This document shows positions 1 to 7,770 of a stretch of DNA of 28,990 bases, one piece after another; position 1 is the stretch's first letter, and each line of letters starts with the position of its first letter. The stretch lies in NCBI GenBank assembly GCA_040081265.1, contig JBEBGV010000060.1, positions 1 through 28,990 on the forward strand, given 5' to 3'. The notes beneath the pieces were generated by a model. It did no database searches and had not been told where the DNA came from. It was given only the letters and a program-made list of their open reading frames with translations. The position numbers were made by a program, and so were the translations under genes. This DNA comes from JBEBGV01 sp040081265 (GTDB lineage: Bacteria > Acidobacteriota > Vicinamibacteria > Vicinamibacterales > UBA2999).

Positions 1-380
1 CCGCCCCGCCCGCCCTGGGCAACCAGGACGCGCTGACCGACAGCGGCGAGGTCGGCCAGGAGGGTTACCTCGCCTGTTTCGGCATTGCGCTCAAAGACCA
101 GGGTTCCGACCGGGACCTTGATCTCCAGGTCACTGGCGGAGTGCCCGGTGCAGTTCGAGCCCTGACCGTGTTGCCCGCCTTTGGCGGCAAACTCTGGATG
201 GAACCGGAAGTCGACGAGCGTGTTCTTGCTCGGCGCGGCGAGGATATAGACCGAGCCTCCCGAGCCGCCGTCACCGCCATCGGGACCGCCTCGGGGGACG
301 AACTTCTCACGCCGAAAGCTGAGACAGCCGCGCCCACCGTCGCCGGCGGCGACGTGGATGTCGACTTCATCGACGAACAT
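1..380 (-). CDS. obgE: GTPase Obg/CgtA, N-terminal part (cut by window edge)
   Basis: Ribosome-associated GTPase of the Obg family, acting in late 50S assembly and growth control. The visible 126 codons start at ATG 380-378 with MFVDEVDIHVAAGDGG and cover most of the glycine-rich Obg fold. Typical family stretches are RREKFVPRGGPDGGDGGSGG, FAAKGGQHGQGSNCTG and DLEIKVPVGT. The GTP-binding domain lies beyond position 1 and cannot be checked. No clear Shine-Dalgarno precedes the start; a palindromic repeat lies at 408-436, just upstream. It follows rplU and rpmA on the same strand, the classical L21-L27-Obg order, so co-transcription is likely. Identification rests on the N-terminal domain plus context and is firm. 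Confidence 0.93.
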   Translation of the reverse strand, partial: MFVDEVDIHVAAGDGGRGCLSFRREKFVPRGGPDGGDGGSGGSVYILAAPSKNTLVDFRFHPEFAAKGGQHGQGSNCTGHSASDLEIKVPVGTLVFERNAETGEVTLLADLAAVGQRVLVAQGGRG

Positions 381-407
381 GGGTTCAGTATAGGTGGGGA
401 ATGGATC

Positions 408-436
408 GGCGGGTCCGAGGGACCCGCCCTACGTAC
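408..436. repeat. REP-like palindrome copy 1 (rpmA-obgE gap)
   Basis: A perfect 9-bp inverted repeat, GGCGGGTCC (408-416) and GGACCCGCC (420-428), with a GAG loop, is followed directly by CTACGTAC (429-436). The same layout recurs at 721-749 and, inverted, at 6320-6349. Read in the direction of the minus-strand genes it is GTACGTAG then the hairpin. It has no T-tract, so it does not look like a normal intrinsic terminator. Confidence 0.85.
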
Positions 437-444
437 GCGGCGAG

Positions 445-702
445 CTAGTCGACCGGGATGACGCTGATCTTGCGGCCGTGCCGGCCGTGGTCCTCGAAGC
501 GGACCTTGCCGGCCACCTTCGCGAACAGGCTGTGGTCCTTGGCGAGGCCGACGTTGAGCCCGGCGTTGAAGCGGCGCCCCTTCTGCCGAACCAGAATTGA
601 GCCCCCGGTGACCAGAACGCCGTCGTGACGTTTCACGCCGAGCCGCTGGGCATTGCTGTCCCGGCCGTTACGTGAGCTGCCCTGTCCTTTTTTAGTAGCC
701 AT
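445..702 (-). CDS. rpmA: 50S ribosomal protein L27
   Basis: Ribosomal protein L27, which sits near the peptidyl-transferase centre of the large subunit. The 85-residue product begins MATKKGQGSSRNGRDSNAQR and contains the conserved core RLGVKRHDGVLVTGGSILVR and QKGRRFNAGLNVGLAKDHSL. Length is normal. There is no N-terminal extension of the kind cleaved in Firmicutes. The ATG at 702-700 has an AGAGG about seven bases upstream, a good ribosome binding site. It lies between rplU and obgE on the same strand, as in most bacteria. Both flanking gaps carry a copy of the same palindromic repeat. Confidence 0.98.
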   Translation of the reverse strand: MATKKGQGSSRNGRDSNAQRLGVKRHDGVLVTGGSILVRQKGRRFNAGLNVGLAKDHSLFAKVAGKVRFEDHGRHGRKISVIPVD

Positions 703-720
703 GACTGTGCCTCTGCAAAC

Positions 721-749
721 GCCGGGTCCCCTGGACCCGGCCTACGTAC
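721..749. repeat. REP-like palindrome copy 2 (rplU-rpmA gap)
   Basis: GCCGGGTCC (721-729) pairs perfectly with GGACCCGGC (733-741) across a CCT loop and is followed by CTACGTAC (742-749). Compared with copy 1, the second stem position is C instead of G and its partner changes from C to G, so pairing is kept. Orientation is the same as copy 1. It sits between the stop of rplU (761) and the start of rpmA (702), leaving room for the rpmA ribosome binding site. Confidence 0.85.
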
Positions 750-760
750 CCGAGGGCTGC

Positions 761-1075
761 TTATGCCTGGATGTCGGTGATGCGGACGCGCGTAAAGGTG
801 CTGCGGTGACCGCGTGACTTGCGGAAGCCCTTCCGGCGCTTCTTTTTGAAGACCAGGAGCTTGGGGCCCCGCGCTTCGCCGTCGACCACGCCGAGCACTT
901 TCGCCCCGGTCACGTAAGGCGCGCCAGCCACGATGTCGCCGGCGTCTCCCTCGATGAGGAGCACCTGCTCGAAGTTGAAGGGCGAACCGGTCTCTCCGGG
1001 CACCCCGTCGATTTCGACGATAGCTCCGGGCGAAACCTTTATCTGCCGGCCGCGGGCCTGAATGATGGCGTACAC
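761..1075 (-). CDS. rplU: 50S ribosomal protein L21
   Basis: Ribosomal protein L21, a 23S rRNA-binding protein of the large subunit. The 104-residue product starts MYAIIQARGRQIKVSPGAIV and carries the basic C-terminal signature KLLVFKKKRRKGFRKSRGHR followed by STFTRVRITDI. Length is typical. The start is GTG at 1075-1073, preceded by GAGG about eight bases upstream. It is the first gene of the L21-L27-Obg set. The 108-bp gap to the next gene upstream should hold the operon promoter, but I could not pick a convincing -35/-10 pair. Confidence 0.97.
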   Translation of the reverse strand: MYAIIQARGRQIKVSPGAIVEIDGVPGETGSPFNFEQVLLIEGDAGDIVAGAPYVTGAKVLGVVDGEARGPKLLVFKKKRRKGFRKSRGHRSTFTRVRITDIQA

Positions 1076-1183
1076 GCGTGTTTCCTCAGTTGGGGAGGGC
1101 GGCCAGCCGTGTGGCGGCCGCGCAGTATCTCTGGTCTACCCGTAAGGGGCAGACACAAAGGATTTAGCTTACCAGAGCCGGCC

Positions 1184-1963
1184 TTACTGCAGCAAGACCC
1201 TGGTGCCTTTGACCTTCTGGCTGCTCAGGGTGTTGAGAAAGCTCGGGATCAGGCGGTCCATCAGCTCGAAATAGGACGACAGGGCCGGGGTGGTCTGGTT
1301 GGCGTTGTAGAGAATCTCTTCGCTGAAGCTCTCGGAATAGAGCGTCGTCCCGGTGCGGCCGTCGATGAAGACGAACTTCGGCTTGAGGCGAAAGCCTTTG
1401 CGCTCCTGGTAGGTCCGGACCGGCACCACGCGCCGCCGCCCGAAGGAGTCGAACTGTTCGACCTCGCGCTGGACAAAACCCGAGCGCGTCTGCGGCGTGA
1501 ACATGATCGTGCCGGTCACGATCAGCGGGCTCTGATATTCCTCGCCAATCTTCTTCCAGTACTCGACGTCGGCAAACAGGTGCTCGAAGGGCTCGAGATC
1601 CTTGTCGTCCTTGATGTCCGGCTCCTTGGCGTCGGTCGCTGGACGGGCTTCGCCGGCGGGACGCTCGGGTCCGGTGCTGTCGGTGGCTGCGGTCACCAGG
1701 GGGAGCACGTCAGCATCGATGACGCGCAGCTCGGACTTGGTGCGCAGCTGGCTGCGCAGCAGGCGTGTGGTTTCGAGGTTGCCGTCCACGTCTTCACTGC
1801 CGCCAGAGATGAACCCGGCGACCAGCACGCGCTGGAAGGGCGAGACATCGAGCTTCGGCTTGATCGGTGTTTCGATCGGGATCTCGAAGTAGCTGGCGCA
1901 GCCGGCAATCAGCAGACCGGCGACAACGCTACTGGCTGTCTTTAGTGCGAGTCGTCCGGTCAT
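1184..1963 (-). CDS. Predicted lipoprotein of unknown function
   Basis: A 259-residue protein with a lipoprotein signal: hydrophobic stretch SSVVAGLL then lipobox LIAGC, with the lipidated Cys at residue 22, so it should be membrane-anchored and periplasm-facing. The mature part has RVLVAGFISGG and later SPLIVTGTIMFTP, a layout seen in lipoproteins that assemble or activate envelope enzymes (LpoB/CsgG-like), but the match is only by eye and I do not assign a family. An acidic segment (about residues 105-125, KEPDIKDDKDLEPFEH) separates the halves. The start ATG 1963-1961 has AGAGAG five bases upstream. It overlaps the end of the TPR gene by 35 bases, so the two are probably translated from one mRNA. 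Confidence 0.8.
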   Translation of the reverse strand: MTGRLALKTASSVVAGLLIAGCASYFEIPIETPIKPKLDVSPFQRVLVAGFISGGSEDVDGNLETTRLLRSQLRTKSELRVIDADVLPLVTAATDSTGPERPAGEARPATDAKEPDIKDDKDLEPFEHLFADVEYWKKIGEEYQSPLIVTGTIMFTPQTRSGFVQREVEQFDSFGRRRVVPVRTYQERKGFRLKPKFVFIDGRTGTTLYSESFSEEILYNANQTTPALSSYFELMDRLIPSFLNTLSSQKVKGTRVLLQ

Positions 1964-2303
1964 TGATCTCTCTGAAGAGTTCGTAGTTCTGTTTGATCAT
2001 GGCGTTCCCCGGCTCGAGCTCGATCGCCTTCTCGTAGGCAATGCGGGCCTTGTCGAGTTCACCTTCGTGCTCGTAGGCGATCGCCAGATTGTTGTGAGCG
2101 GCGGCGTAGCTGGGATCGATCTGGGCGGCGCGTTCCCAGCGGTAGATGGCTTCGCGCCAGAGACCGCGCTGGGCGACGCTGATGCCGAACTCAACCTGCT
2201 TCTTGGCGTCGTTGCGAGCGTCGGCCGAGAGGGGCGCCACGACGGTGGCGGCCAGCAAGAATGCGGCGCACAGCCTCGATTTCGCGCTCAGCGTCGGTTT
2301 CAT
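1929..2303 (-). CDS. Secreted TPR-repeat protein
   Basis: A short exported protein with tetratricopeptide repeats, a protein-protein interaction fold. From ATG 2303-2301 it has 124 residues: signal peptide MKPTLSAKSRLCAAFLLAAT ending near PLSADA, then TPR units around GLWREAIYRWERAAQIDPSY and AAAHNNLAIAYEHEGELDKA, continuing RIAYEKAIELEPGN. The frame stays open to a start at 2348, but that would bury the signal peptide 15 residues in, so 2303 is preferred. Its 3' end overlaps the lipoprotein gene by 35 bases. The pair may work together at the envelope (inference). The upstream gap is divergent from dprA. Confidence 0.82.
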   Translation of the reverse strand: MKPTLSAKSRLCAAFLLAATVVAPLSADARNDAKKQVEFGISVAQRGLWREAIYRWERAAQIDPSYAAAHNNLAIAYEHEGELDKARIAYEKAIELEPGNAMIKQNYELFREINDRTTRTKDSQ

Positions 2304-2502
2304 TGTCGATGAGGCCTCACTATAGCGACTCGCTTGCGCGAGGCGCAAGGGCTTTGTCCTTCAACGAATTAGTGTCACAAAGCAAGGCACGAGCCACGAC
2401 CGTTTCGTCGCTTTTGAGCGCCTTGTGACTCGCCGACGCCCAGGTGCCCCCGACTCCTTACCAATTGTGGTCGCGTTGTCGCAGCCCGGTGTCCCCGGCG
2501 CC

Positions 2503-2508
2503 TATAAT
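2503..2508 (+). promoter_or_regulatory. Candidate -10 box for dprA
   Basis: A perfect TATAAT at 2503-2508 in very GC-rich DNA, about 47 bases before the GTG at 2555. The best upstream hexamer, TTGTCG (2476-2481), is 21 bases away, longer than the usual 16-18, so the -35 is weak. The box lies inside the longer open frame beginning at 2444, which argues that translation starts downstream at 2555. Confidence 0.45.
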
Positions 2509-2554
2509 GAGGACGCGCGGGTCGGGAGCCCGGCAGCCCTTGCGGGGTGCCGCC

Positions 2555-3580
2555 GTGACCGACGATCAAGCCGTTGCCCTCTCCCTTGCCCGCACCTTGT
2601 CGCGGGTTGGACTCACCGAACGCCTCAAGAACGACGACCCGACTCTGCTCGAGCTGGCAGACACCCATCTCACTGAGCTGCCGGCGATGCGTCGCCTGTC
2701 CACCTCGGCCGGGATCGAGGTGCTGCCCTGGACGGCTGCGTCGTTTCCGCCCTTGCTGCTGGCGACGCCGGACTGTCCACCCGCACTCTGGTATCGCGGA
2801 AACCTGGCCGTGCTCGGCGCGCCATGTGTGGCGATCGTGGGTTCGCGGGTGGCCACGGCGGGCGCGCTCGAGATCGCCAGCACAATCGCGGCCGACCTCG
2901 CCACGCTCGGGGTGGTGGTCATCAGTGGACTGGCCAGGGGCGTCGATTCGGCTGCCCACCGGGGAGCCTTGCAGCAGGGCACGACCATCGCCGTTCTGGG
3001 CTCTGGGCTCGATCGCATCTATCCCGCCGAACACGCCCGACTGGCAGACCAGATCGCGACGGCCGGCCTGGTTCTCTCGGAGTACCCACCAGGCACGCCA
3101 CCGTTGCCGTTCCACTTTCCCCAGCGCAATCGCCTGATCAGCGGACTGTCGCGGGCGGTGGTCGTGATCGAGGCGGCCGAGAACTCGGGGTCGCTCATCA
3201 CCGCCGCCTGCGCGCTCGAACAGGGTCGTGAGGTGATGGCGGTGCCGGGCAATGTGCTGTCGGGCCGGAATCGTGGCGGCCACGCCCTGATCCGTGACGG
3301 CGCAAAGATCGTCGAGCGTGCGGACGATATTGTCGGCGAGCTTGGCCTCGGGGCTGGGTCGCCCACCTCAGGGCCGGCGGACCAGGCGCGTGGGCAGGTG
3401 CCACGCGACCCGGTAGCCCTGGCGATGGAAGAGGGCGAACCATATGACCTTGATGCACTTACGGCGGCTCTCGGGATGTCCGGGCCGGTGGTGCTGGCGC
3501 GGTTGCTCCAGCTGGAAATACTGGGAATTGTGCGACGTGCGGGCGGCGGCCGTTTTATCCGTCCCGGACGAACATGCTAG
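2555..3580 (+). CDS. dprA: DNA-processing protein DprA
   Basis: DprA/Smf binds incoming single-stranded DNA during transformation and loads RecA. The 341-residue product has the Rossmann-like core with VAIVGSRVATAG, VVISGLARGVDSAAHRGAL, TIAVLGSGLDRIYP, FPQRNRLISGLS, NSGSLITA and VMAVPGN. A C-terminal winged-helix-like region follows (about the last 60 residues, YDLDALTAALGMSGPVVLAR). I chose GTG 2555 over the ATG at 2444: the upstream extension is proline/arginine-rich, contains a perfect TATAAT, and lies before the usual DprA start. topA follows after 29 bases, so the two are likely co-transcribed. The start is less certain than the identity. Confidence 0.93.
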   Translation: MTDDQAVALSLARTLSRVGLTERLKNDDPTLLELADTHLTELPAMRRLSTSAGIEVLPWTAASFPPLLLATPDCPPALWYRGNLAVLGAPCVAIVGSRVATAGALEIASTIAADLATLGVVVISGLARGVDSAAHRGALQQGTTIAVLGSGLDRIYPAEHARLADQIATAGLVLSEYPPGTPPLPFHFPQRNRLISGLSRAVVVIEAAENSGSLITAACALEQGREVMAVPGNVLSGRNRGGHALIRDGAKIVERADDIVGELGLGAGSPTSGPADQARGQVPRDPVALAMEEGEPYDLDALTAALGMSGPVVLARLLQLEILGIVRRAGGGRFIRPGRTC

Positions 3581-3609
3581 TGTGACGGACAGAGACCGAC
3601 CCGGAGTTC

Positions 3610-6303
3610 ATGGCAGCTAAACCACTCGTTATCGTCGAATCGCCGGCCAAGGCCAAGACCCTGGGTCGCTTTCTGGGCGCCAAATACCGGGTTGAGGCCA
3701 GCTATGGCCACATCCGTGACCTTCCTGAATCGGCAGCCGACGTCCCCAAGGAAATCAAGGAAGAGGAGTGGGGCCGGATGGGCGTGGACGTCGGTCACGA
3801 CTTCACCCCTTATTACGTCGTTCCTGCCGACAAGCGGAAGCAGGTCGCCGTGCTCAAGGCGGCGATGAAGGACGCCTCCGAGATCCTGCTGGCGACCGAC
3901 CCTGATCGCGAGGGTGAGTCGATCAGCTGGCACCTGACGCAGGTGCTCAAGCCCAAGGTTCCGGTCAGCCGCATCGTGTTCCACGAAATCACCGAGGACG
4001 CGGTCAGGGAAGCGCTTGAACACCCGGGACAGGTCAACGAGAACCTGGTCCGTGCGCAGGAAAGTCGGCGCATCCTCGATCGACTCTACGGCTACACCCT
4101 GTCGCCCGTCCTCTGGAAGAAGGTGCAGACGGGGCTGAGCGCCGGGCGCGTGCAGAGCGTGGCCGTTCGCCTGATCGTCGAGCGTGAGGAAGAGCGGCGC
4201 GCGTTCCGGACCGGCGCGTACTGGGACGCCGAAGCACGGCTGCGCGGTGAGGGTCGTGAGTTCACGGCGACACTCGTGCGTCTTGGCGACAAGCGTGTGG
4301 CGACGGGCAAGGATTTCGATCCGCAGACCGGTGCGCTCAAGGCGTCCAGTGTCCGCCTGCTCGACGAGACAGCAACCCGAACCCTGGTCGAGGCGATCAG
4401 CGCACACCTGCCGTGGACGGTCACCGCGGTCGAGCAGAAGCCTGGCACCGAACGTCCAGCGGCGCCCTTCACTACGTCGACGCTGACACAGGAGGCGAGC
4501 CGCAAGCTCGGGTTCTCCACGGAGCGGACGATGCAGGTGGCGCAGCGCCTGTTTCAGGGCGTGGACGAAGGCGAAATGGGCGGCCTCATCACCTATCACC
4601 GAACCGACTCGACGACGCTCTCTGACAAGGCGCTGCAGGAATCGGCGCGGGTGATTCGGGAAATGTTTGGCGCCGAGTATCACGATGGTCCGCGTCGCTA
4701 TCAGACGCGCGTCAAGAACGCACAAGAGGCGCACGAAGCCATTCGTCCCACCGACTTCGCGCGCGCGCCCAGCCAGCTCGAAGGCGTGCTGCAGGGCGAC
4801 GAACTGAAGGTCTACGAGCTGGTGTGGAAGCGGGCGATGGCGTCGCAGATGGTCGACGCCCGCGTGCTGCGCACCTCACTCGAGATCACGGCGCGCACTG
4901 CCGGCAGCGAGTCGGCGATCTTCACGGCCTCAGGCAAGGCGATCGAATTTGCCGGGTTCCGCAGGGCCTACGTCGAGGGCAGCGACGATCCGGCAGCCGA
5001 ACTCGAAGAGCAGGAATCCATCCTGCCGGTGTGCGCCGTCGGCGATCGCATCAACCGGGACGGGACCGCGATCACGCTGCTGGGCACCGACGCGAAAGGG
5101 CACGAGACCTCGCCGCCCGCCCGGTTCACTGAAGCGTCGCTCGTCAAGGAACTCGAACGTCTCGGTATCGGTCGACCGTCCACGTACGCGCCGACCATCG
5201 CCACGATCATTCGTCGCGGTTACGTGTTCAGGCAGGGCAAGGCGCTGGTCCCGAGCTTCACCGCGTTTGCGGTCACCAAGCTGCTTCGTGAGCATTTCGG
5301 AGACTTCGTCGAGACCGACTTCACCGCCGGGATGGAAGATGACCTGGACGAAATCTCGCGCGGTGAGCGCGAGGGGGTGGCCTTCCTGCGGGAGTTCTAC
5401 TACGGAGACGCGAAGCATCGTGGTCTGCTGCCGGCGGTCGAGACCGGAGCCGAGAAGGCCGACTACCCGTTGCTCGATCTTGGAACCGATCCGGAGACTG
5501 GCGAGCTGGTGCGCGTGCGTATCGGTCGATTCGGTCCCTTTGTGCAGGTTGGAGAAGGCGGACCCGGTCGTACGGCGTCGCTCCCCGAGGATGTCGCGCC
5601 GGCCGACCTGAAGGTGGAGAAGGCGCTCGAACTGGTCCGCGCCAAGGCCGACGGCCCGCGAACGCTCGGCACGGATCCGTCCGGCCAGAACGTGTACGTC
5701 ATGAACGGTCGCTACGGCGCCTACGTGCAGCTCGGCGAGACGCCCGAGGGCAAGAAGGCGGAGAAGCCGAAGCGCGCCTCGCTGCAGGCCGGGATGACCG
5801 AGAGCACCGTCACGCTCGAGGAAGCCCTGCGGCTGCTGTCGCTGCCGCGGGTTGTGGGTCTGCATCCTGACGACAACGAACCGATCAGCACGAACTTCGG
5901 CCGATTCGGCCCCTACGTGAAGCACGGCGACAACTTCCGCTCGCTCGAGTCGGAGGCGGACGTGTTCGACATCGGCTTCGATGCCGCGCTGGCGCTGATT
6001 CGCGCGCCGAAGCAGTCGCGCCGGAAACAGTCGGCGGCCAAGGCGGTCCTCAAGGAACTGACCAAAGACGCGGCGACGCTCAAGGTGCTGTCGGGACGTT
6101 ACGGTCCCTATGTCACCGACGGCACGACCAACGCGTCACTGCCCAAGGGGACCGCGCCCGAGGGCCTGACCTTCGAGCAGGCGATGGAGCTGATTGAAGC
6201 CCGTCGCGGTCTTGCCCCGAAGCCGCGCCGCGCTGCCGCGGGGCGTCGCAAGCCTGCGGGAACCGCCGCGCCGAAGCGTGCGGCGCGCCGGAAGACGGCC
6301 TGA
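3610..6303 (+). CDS. topA: DNA topoisomerase I (type IA)
   Basis: Relaxes negative supercoils by transient single-strand cleavage. The 897-residue product has the Toprim domain (IVESPAKAKT at 8-17; TDPDREGE at 96-103), the GLSAGRVQSVAVRLIVERE segment, and the catalytic tyrosine Tyr329 in LITYHRTDS. The C-terminal part has no Cys4 zinc fingers. It carries four topoisomerase C-terminal-type repeats, recognisable by GRFGPFVQVG, GRYGAYVQLGE, GRFGPYVKHGD and GRYGPYVTDGT, and ends in a lysine/arginine/alanine-rich tail (last 25 or so residues) suited to DNA binding. Lysine/alanine-rich tails and zinc-free C-termini are known in other phyla. It lies between dprA and trmFO on the same strand. Confidence 0.97.
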   Translation: MAAKPLVIVESPAKAKTLGRFLGAKYRVEASYGHIRDLPESAADVPKEIKEEEWGRMGVDVGHDFTPYYVVPADKRKQVAVLKAAMKDASEILLATDPDREGESISWHLTQVLKPKVPVSRIVFHEITEDAVREALEHPGQVNENLVRAQESRRILDRLYGYTLSPVLWKKVQTGLSAGRVQSVAVRLIVEREEERRAFRTGAYWDAEARLRGEGREFTATLVRLGDKRVATGKDFDPQTGALKASSVRLLDETATRTLVEAISAHLPWTVTAVEQKPGTERPAAPFTTSTLTQEASRKLGFSTERTMQVAQRLFQGVDEGEMGGLITYHRTDSTTLSDKALQESARVIREMFGAEYHDGPRRYQTRVKNAQEAHEAIRPTDFARAPSQLEGVLQGDELKVYELVWKRAMASQMVDARVLRTSLEITARTAGSESAIFTASGKAIEFAGFRRAYVEGSDDPAAELEEQESILPVCAVGDRINRDGTAITLLGTDAKGHETSPPARFTEASLVKELERLGIGRPSTYAPTIATIIRRGYVFRQGKALVPSFTAFAVTKLLREHFGDFVETDFTAGMEDDLDEISRGEREGVAFLREFYYGDAKHRGLLPAVETGAEKADYPLLDLGTDPETGELVRVRIGRFGPFVQVGEGGPGRTASLPEDVAPADLKVEKALELVRAKADGPRTLGTDPSGQNVYVMNGRYGAYVQLGETPEGKKAEKPKRASLQAGMTESTVTLEEALRLLSLPRVVGLHPDDNEPISTNFGRFGPYVKHGDNFRSLESEADVFDIGFDAALALIRAPKQSRRKQSAAKAVLKELTKDAATLKVLSGRYGPYVTDGTTNASLPKGTAPEGLTFEQAMELIEARRGLAPKPRRAAAGRRKPAGTAAPKRAARRKTA

Positions 6304-6310
6304 AGAGCCG

Positions 6311-6361
6311 GACCTGAAGGTACGTAGGCCGGGTCCGTAAGGACCCGGCGACCCGCCCTAC
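6311..6361. repeat. REP-like palindrome copy 3, composite (topA-trmFO gap)
   Basis: GTACGTAG (6320-6327) is followed by GCCGGGTCC (6328-6336), a GTAA loop, and GGACCCGGC (6341-6349), a perfect 9-bp stem. This is the inverse of copies 1 and 2 on the plus strand, but the same orientation relative to transcription. On the left, GACCTGAAGGT (6311-6321) resembles the hairpin core at 10411-10421. On the right, ACCCGCCCTAC (6351-6361) resembles half an inverted copy. The site therefore looks like a decayed multi-unit cluster. It ends 14 bases before the trmFO start at 6376. Confidence 0.8.
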
Positions 6362-6375
6362 AATCAGACAGACAT

Positions 6376-7770
6376 ATGGCGCGCATTCACGTGATCGGCG
6401 GCGGGCTCGCTGGATCAGAGGCTTCGTGGCAGGCGGCCGCGGCCGGCGTGGATGTCGTCCTGCACGAGATGCGTCCGGTGCGGCCCACGGCCGTGCACAA
6501 GACGGACGGGCTGGCTGAACTGGTCTGCTCGAACTCGTTCCGCGGCGACAAGCTCGATAACGCCGTTGGCCTGCTCAAGGAAGAGATGCGCCGGCTCGGC
6601 TCGCTGGTCATGATGGCCGCCGAGGAGAGCCGCGTTCCCGCAGGTGCTGCGCTCGCCGTCGATCGCGTGCGCTTCTCCGAGCTCATCACCTCCGCCATCG
6701 GCAGGCATCCGCGCATCACGGTCGTACGCGAGGAACTGATCGCCCTGCCGACGGATCCGGCCATGTTCCCGCTGGTCGTGGCCACCGGTCCGCTGACGTC
6801 GGATTCACTCTCGCGTGACATCGCGACGCTGGTCGGCGCGGATCACCTCTACTTCTACGACGCCATCAGCCCGATCGTCTCTGCCGAATCCATCGATCGG
6901 ACCAGGGTGTTTCGCGCGTCGCGCTGGGGACGAAGTCTGCGTGCGGCCGATCCCGTCGCCGGTCCCGCGTGCGGCGTTGATGATGGCGAAGGCGATTACC
7001 TGAACTGCCCGATGACGCGTGAGGAATACGAGCGCTTCTATCAGGCGGTCGTCACCGCGGAGTCGGCCACGGTCCACGACTTTGACCGTGAGAAGTTCTT
7101 TGAAGGCTGTCTGCCGATCGAGGTCATGGCCCATCGCGGTGTCGATACGTTGCGGTTCGGCCCGATGAAGCCCGTCGGCTTGTCCGACCCGCGCACAGGT
7201 CGCCCGCCGTACGCCGTCGTGCAGCTGCGGCAGGACACGCTGGCTGGTGACCACTACAGCCTGGTCGGTTTCCAGACGCAGTTGAAGTGGGGTGAGCAGG
7301 CGCGGGTGCTGAGGATGATTCCCGGCCTCGAGAACGCGGAGTTCGTGCGCTTCGGGATGGTTCACCGCAACACCTACATCAACGGTCCCACGGTCCTTCA
7401 CGAGACGTGGCAGACGCGACTGCGTCCAGACCTGTTCTTTGCCGGCCAGATTTCCGGCGTCGAGGGTTACGTGGAATCGGCCGCGTCGGGCCTGCTCGCA
7501 GGACGCAACGCCGCGGCGGTGGCGCGCGGTGTTGCGCCGGTAGCGGCGCCGCGCACGACGGCCATTGGTGCGCTGGCGTACTACGCCTCGCATGCCGACC
7601 CCAGGCACTACCAGCCGACCAATATCACGTTCGGGATCATGGCCCCTCCGCCCGAACCGCCAGGATCGCGTCGGCTCAAAGGCGCGGACCGGAAGGCGGC
7701 GACCTCGGAGCGTGCGCTGGCCGACCTCGACGCGTGGATGCGGCCGGTCGAAGCGACTCCGCTCGCATGA
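6376..7770 (+). CDS. trmFO: Folate-dependent tRNA (uracil-54-C5) methyltransferase TrmFO
   Basis: FAD enzyme that uses methylenetetrahydrofolate to make 5-methyluridine at position 54 of tRNA. The 464-residue product opens with the dinucleotide-binding motif HVIGGGLAGSEA and the family signature HEMRPVRPTAVHKTDGLAEL. It then has VCSNSFRGDKLDNAVGLLKE with Cys51, matching the first conserved Cys of the family, and GCLPIEVMAHRG with the second. NGPTVLHETWQTR, FAGQISGVEGYVESAASGLL and the C-terminal NITFGIMAPP are also typical. Length is in the normal 430-470 range. The stop codon overlaps the xerC start (ATGA at 7767-7770), so the two are translationally coupled. Confidence 0.97.
   Translation: MARIHVIGGGLAGSEASWQAAAAGVDVVLHEMRPVRPTAVHKTDGLAELVCSNSFRGDKLDNAVGLLKEEMRRLGSLVMMAAEESRVPAGAALAVDRVRFSELITSAIGRHPRITVVREELIALPTDPAMFPLVVATGPLTSDSLSRDIATLVGADHLYFYDAISPIVSAESIDRTRVFRASRWGRSLRAADPVAGPACGVDDGEGDYLNCPMTREEYERFYQAVVTAESATVHDFDREKFFEGCLPIEVMAHRGVDTLRFGPMKPVGLSDPRTGRPPYAVVQLRQDTLAGDHYSLVGFQTQLKWGEQARVLRMIPGLENAEFVRFGMVHRNTYINGPTVLHETWQTRLRPDLFFAGQISGVEGYVESAASGLLAGRNAAAVARGVAPVAAPRTTAIGALAYYASHADPRHYQPTNITFGIMAPPPEPPGSRRLKGADRKAATSERALADLDAWMRPVEATPLA

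Noticed and set aside
408..749. The palindromes near rpmA as ordinary intrinsic terminators
   Set aside because: There is no T-tract after the stem on either strand, they lie inside the L21-L27-Obg operon, and the identical CTACGTAC flank marks a repeat family.
2444..2554. N-terminal extension of DprA from ATG 2444
   Set aside because: It contains a perfect TATAAT and atypical Pro/Arg-rich sequence; GTG 2555 gives the expected start.
2375..3283. Minus-strand frame opposite dprA
   Set aside because: Arg/His/Gln-rich shadow of dprA with no signal or motif.
3577..4734. Long minus-strand open frame opposite topA
   Set aside because: It lies fully antisense to topA, lacks any family motif, and is explained by GC-rich codon bias leaving the opposite strand open.
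4930..5925. Second long antisense frame opposite topA
   Set aside because: Same reasoning: the plus-strand product has clear catalytic and repeat motifs.
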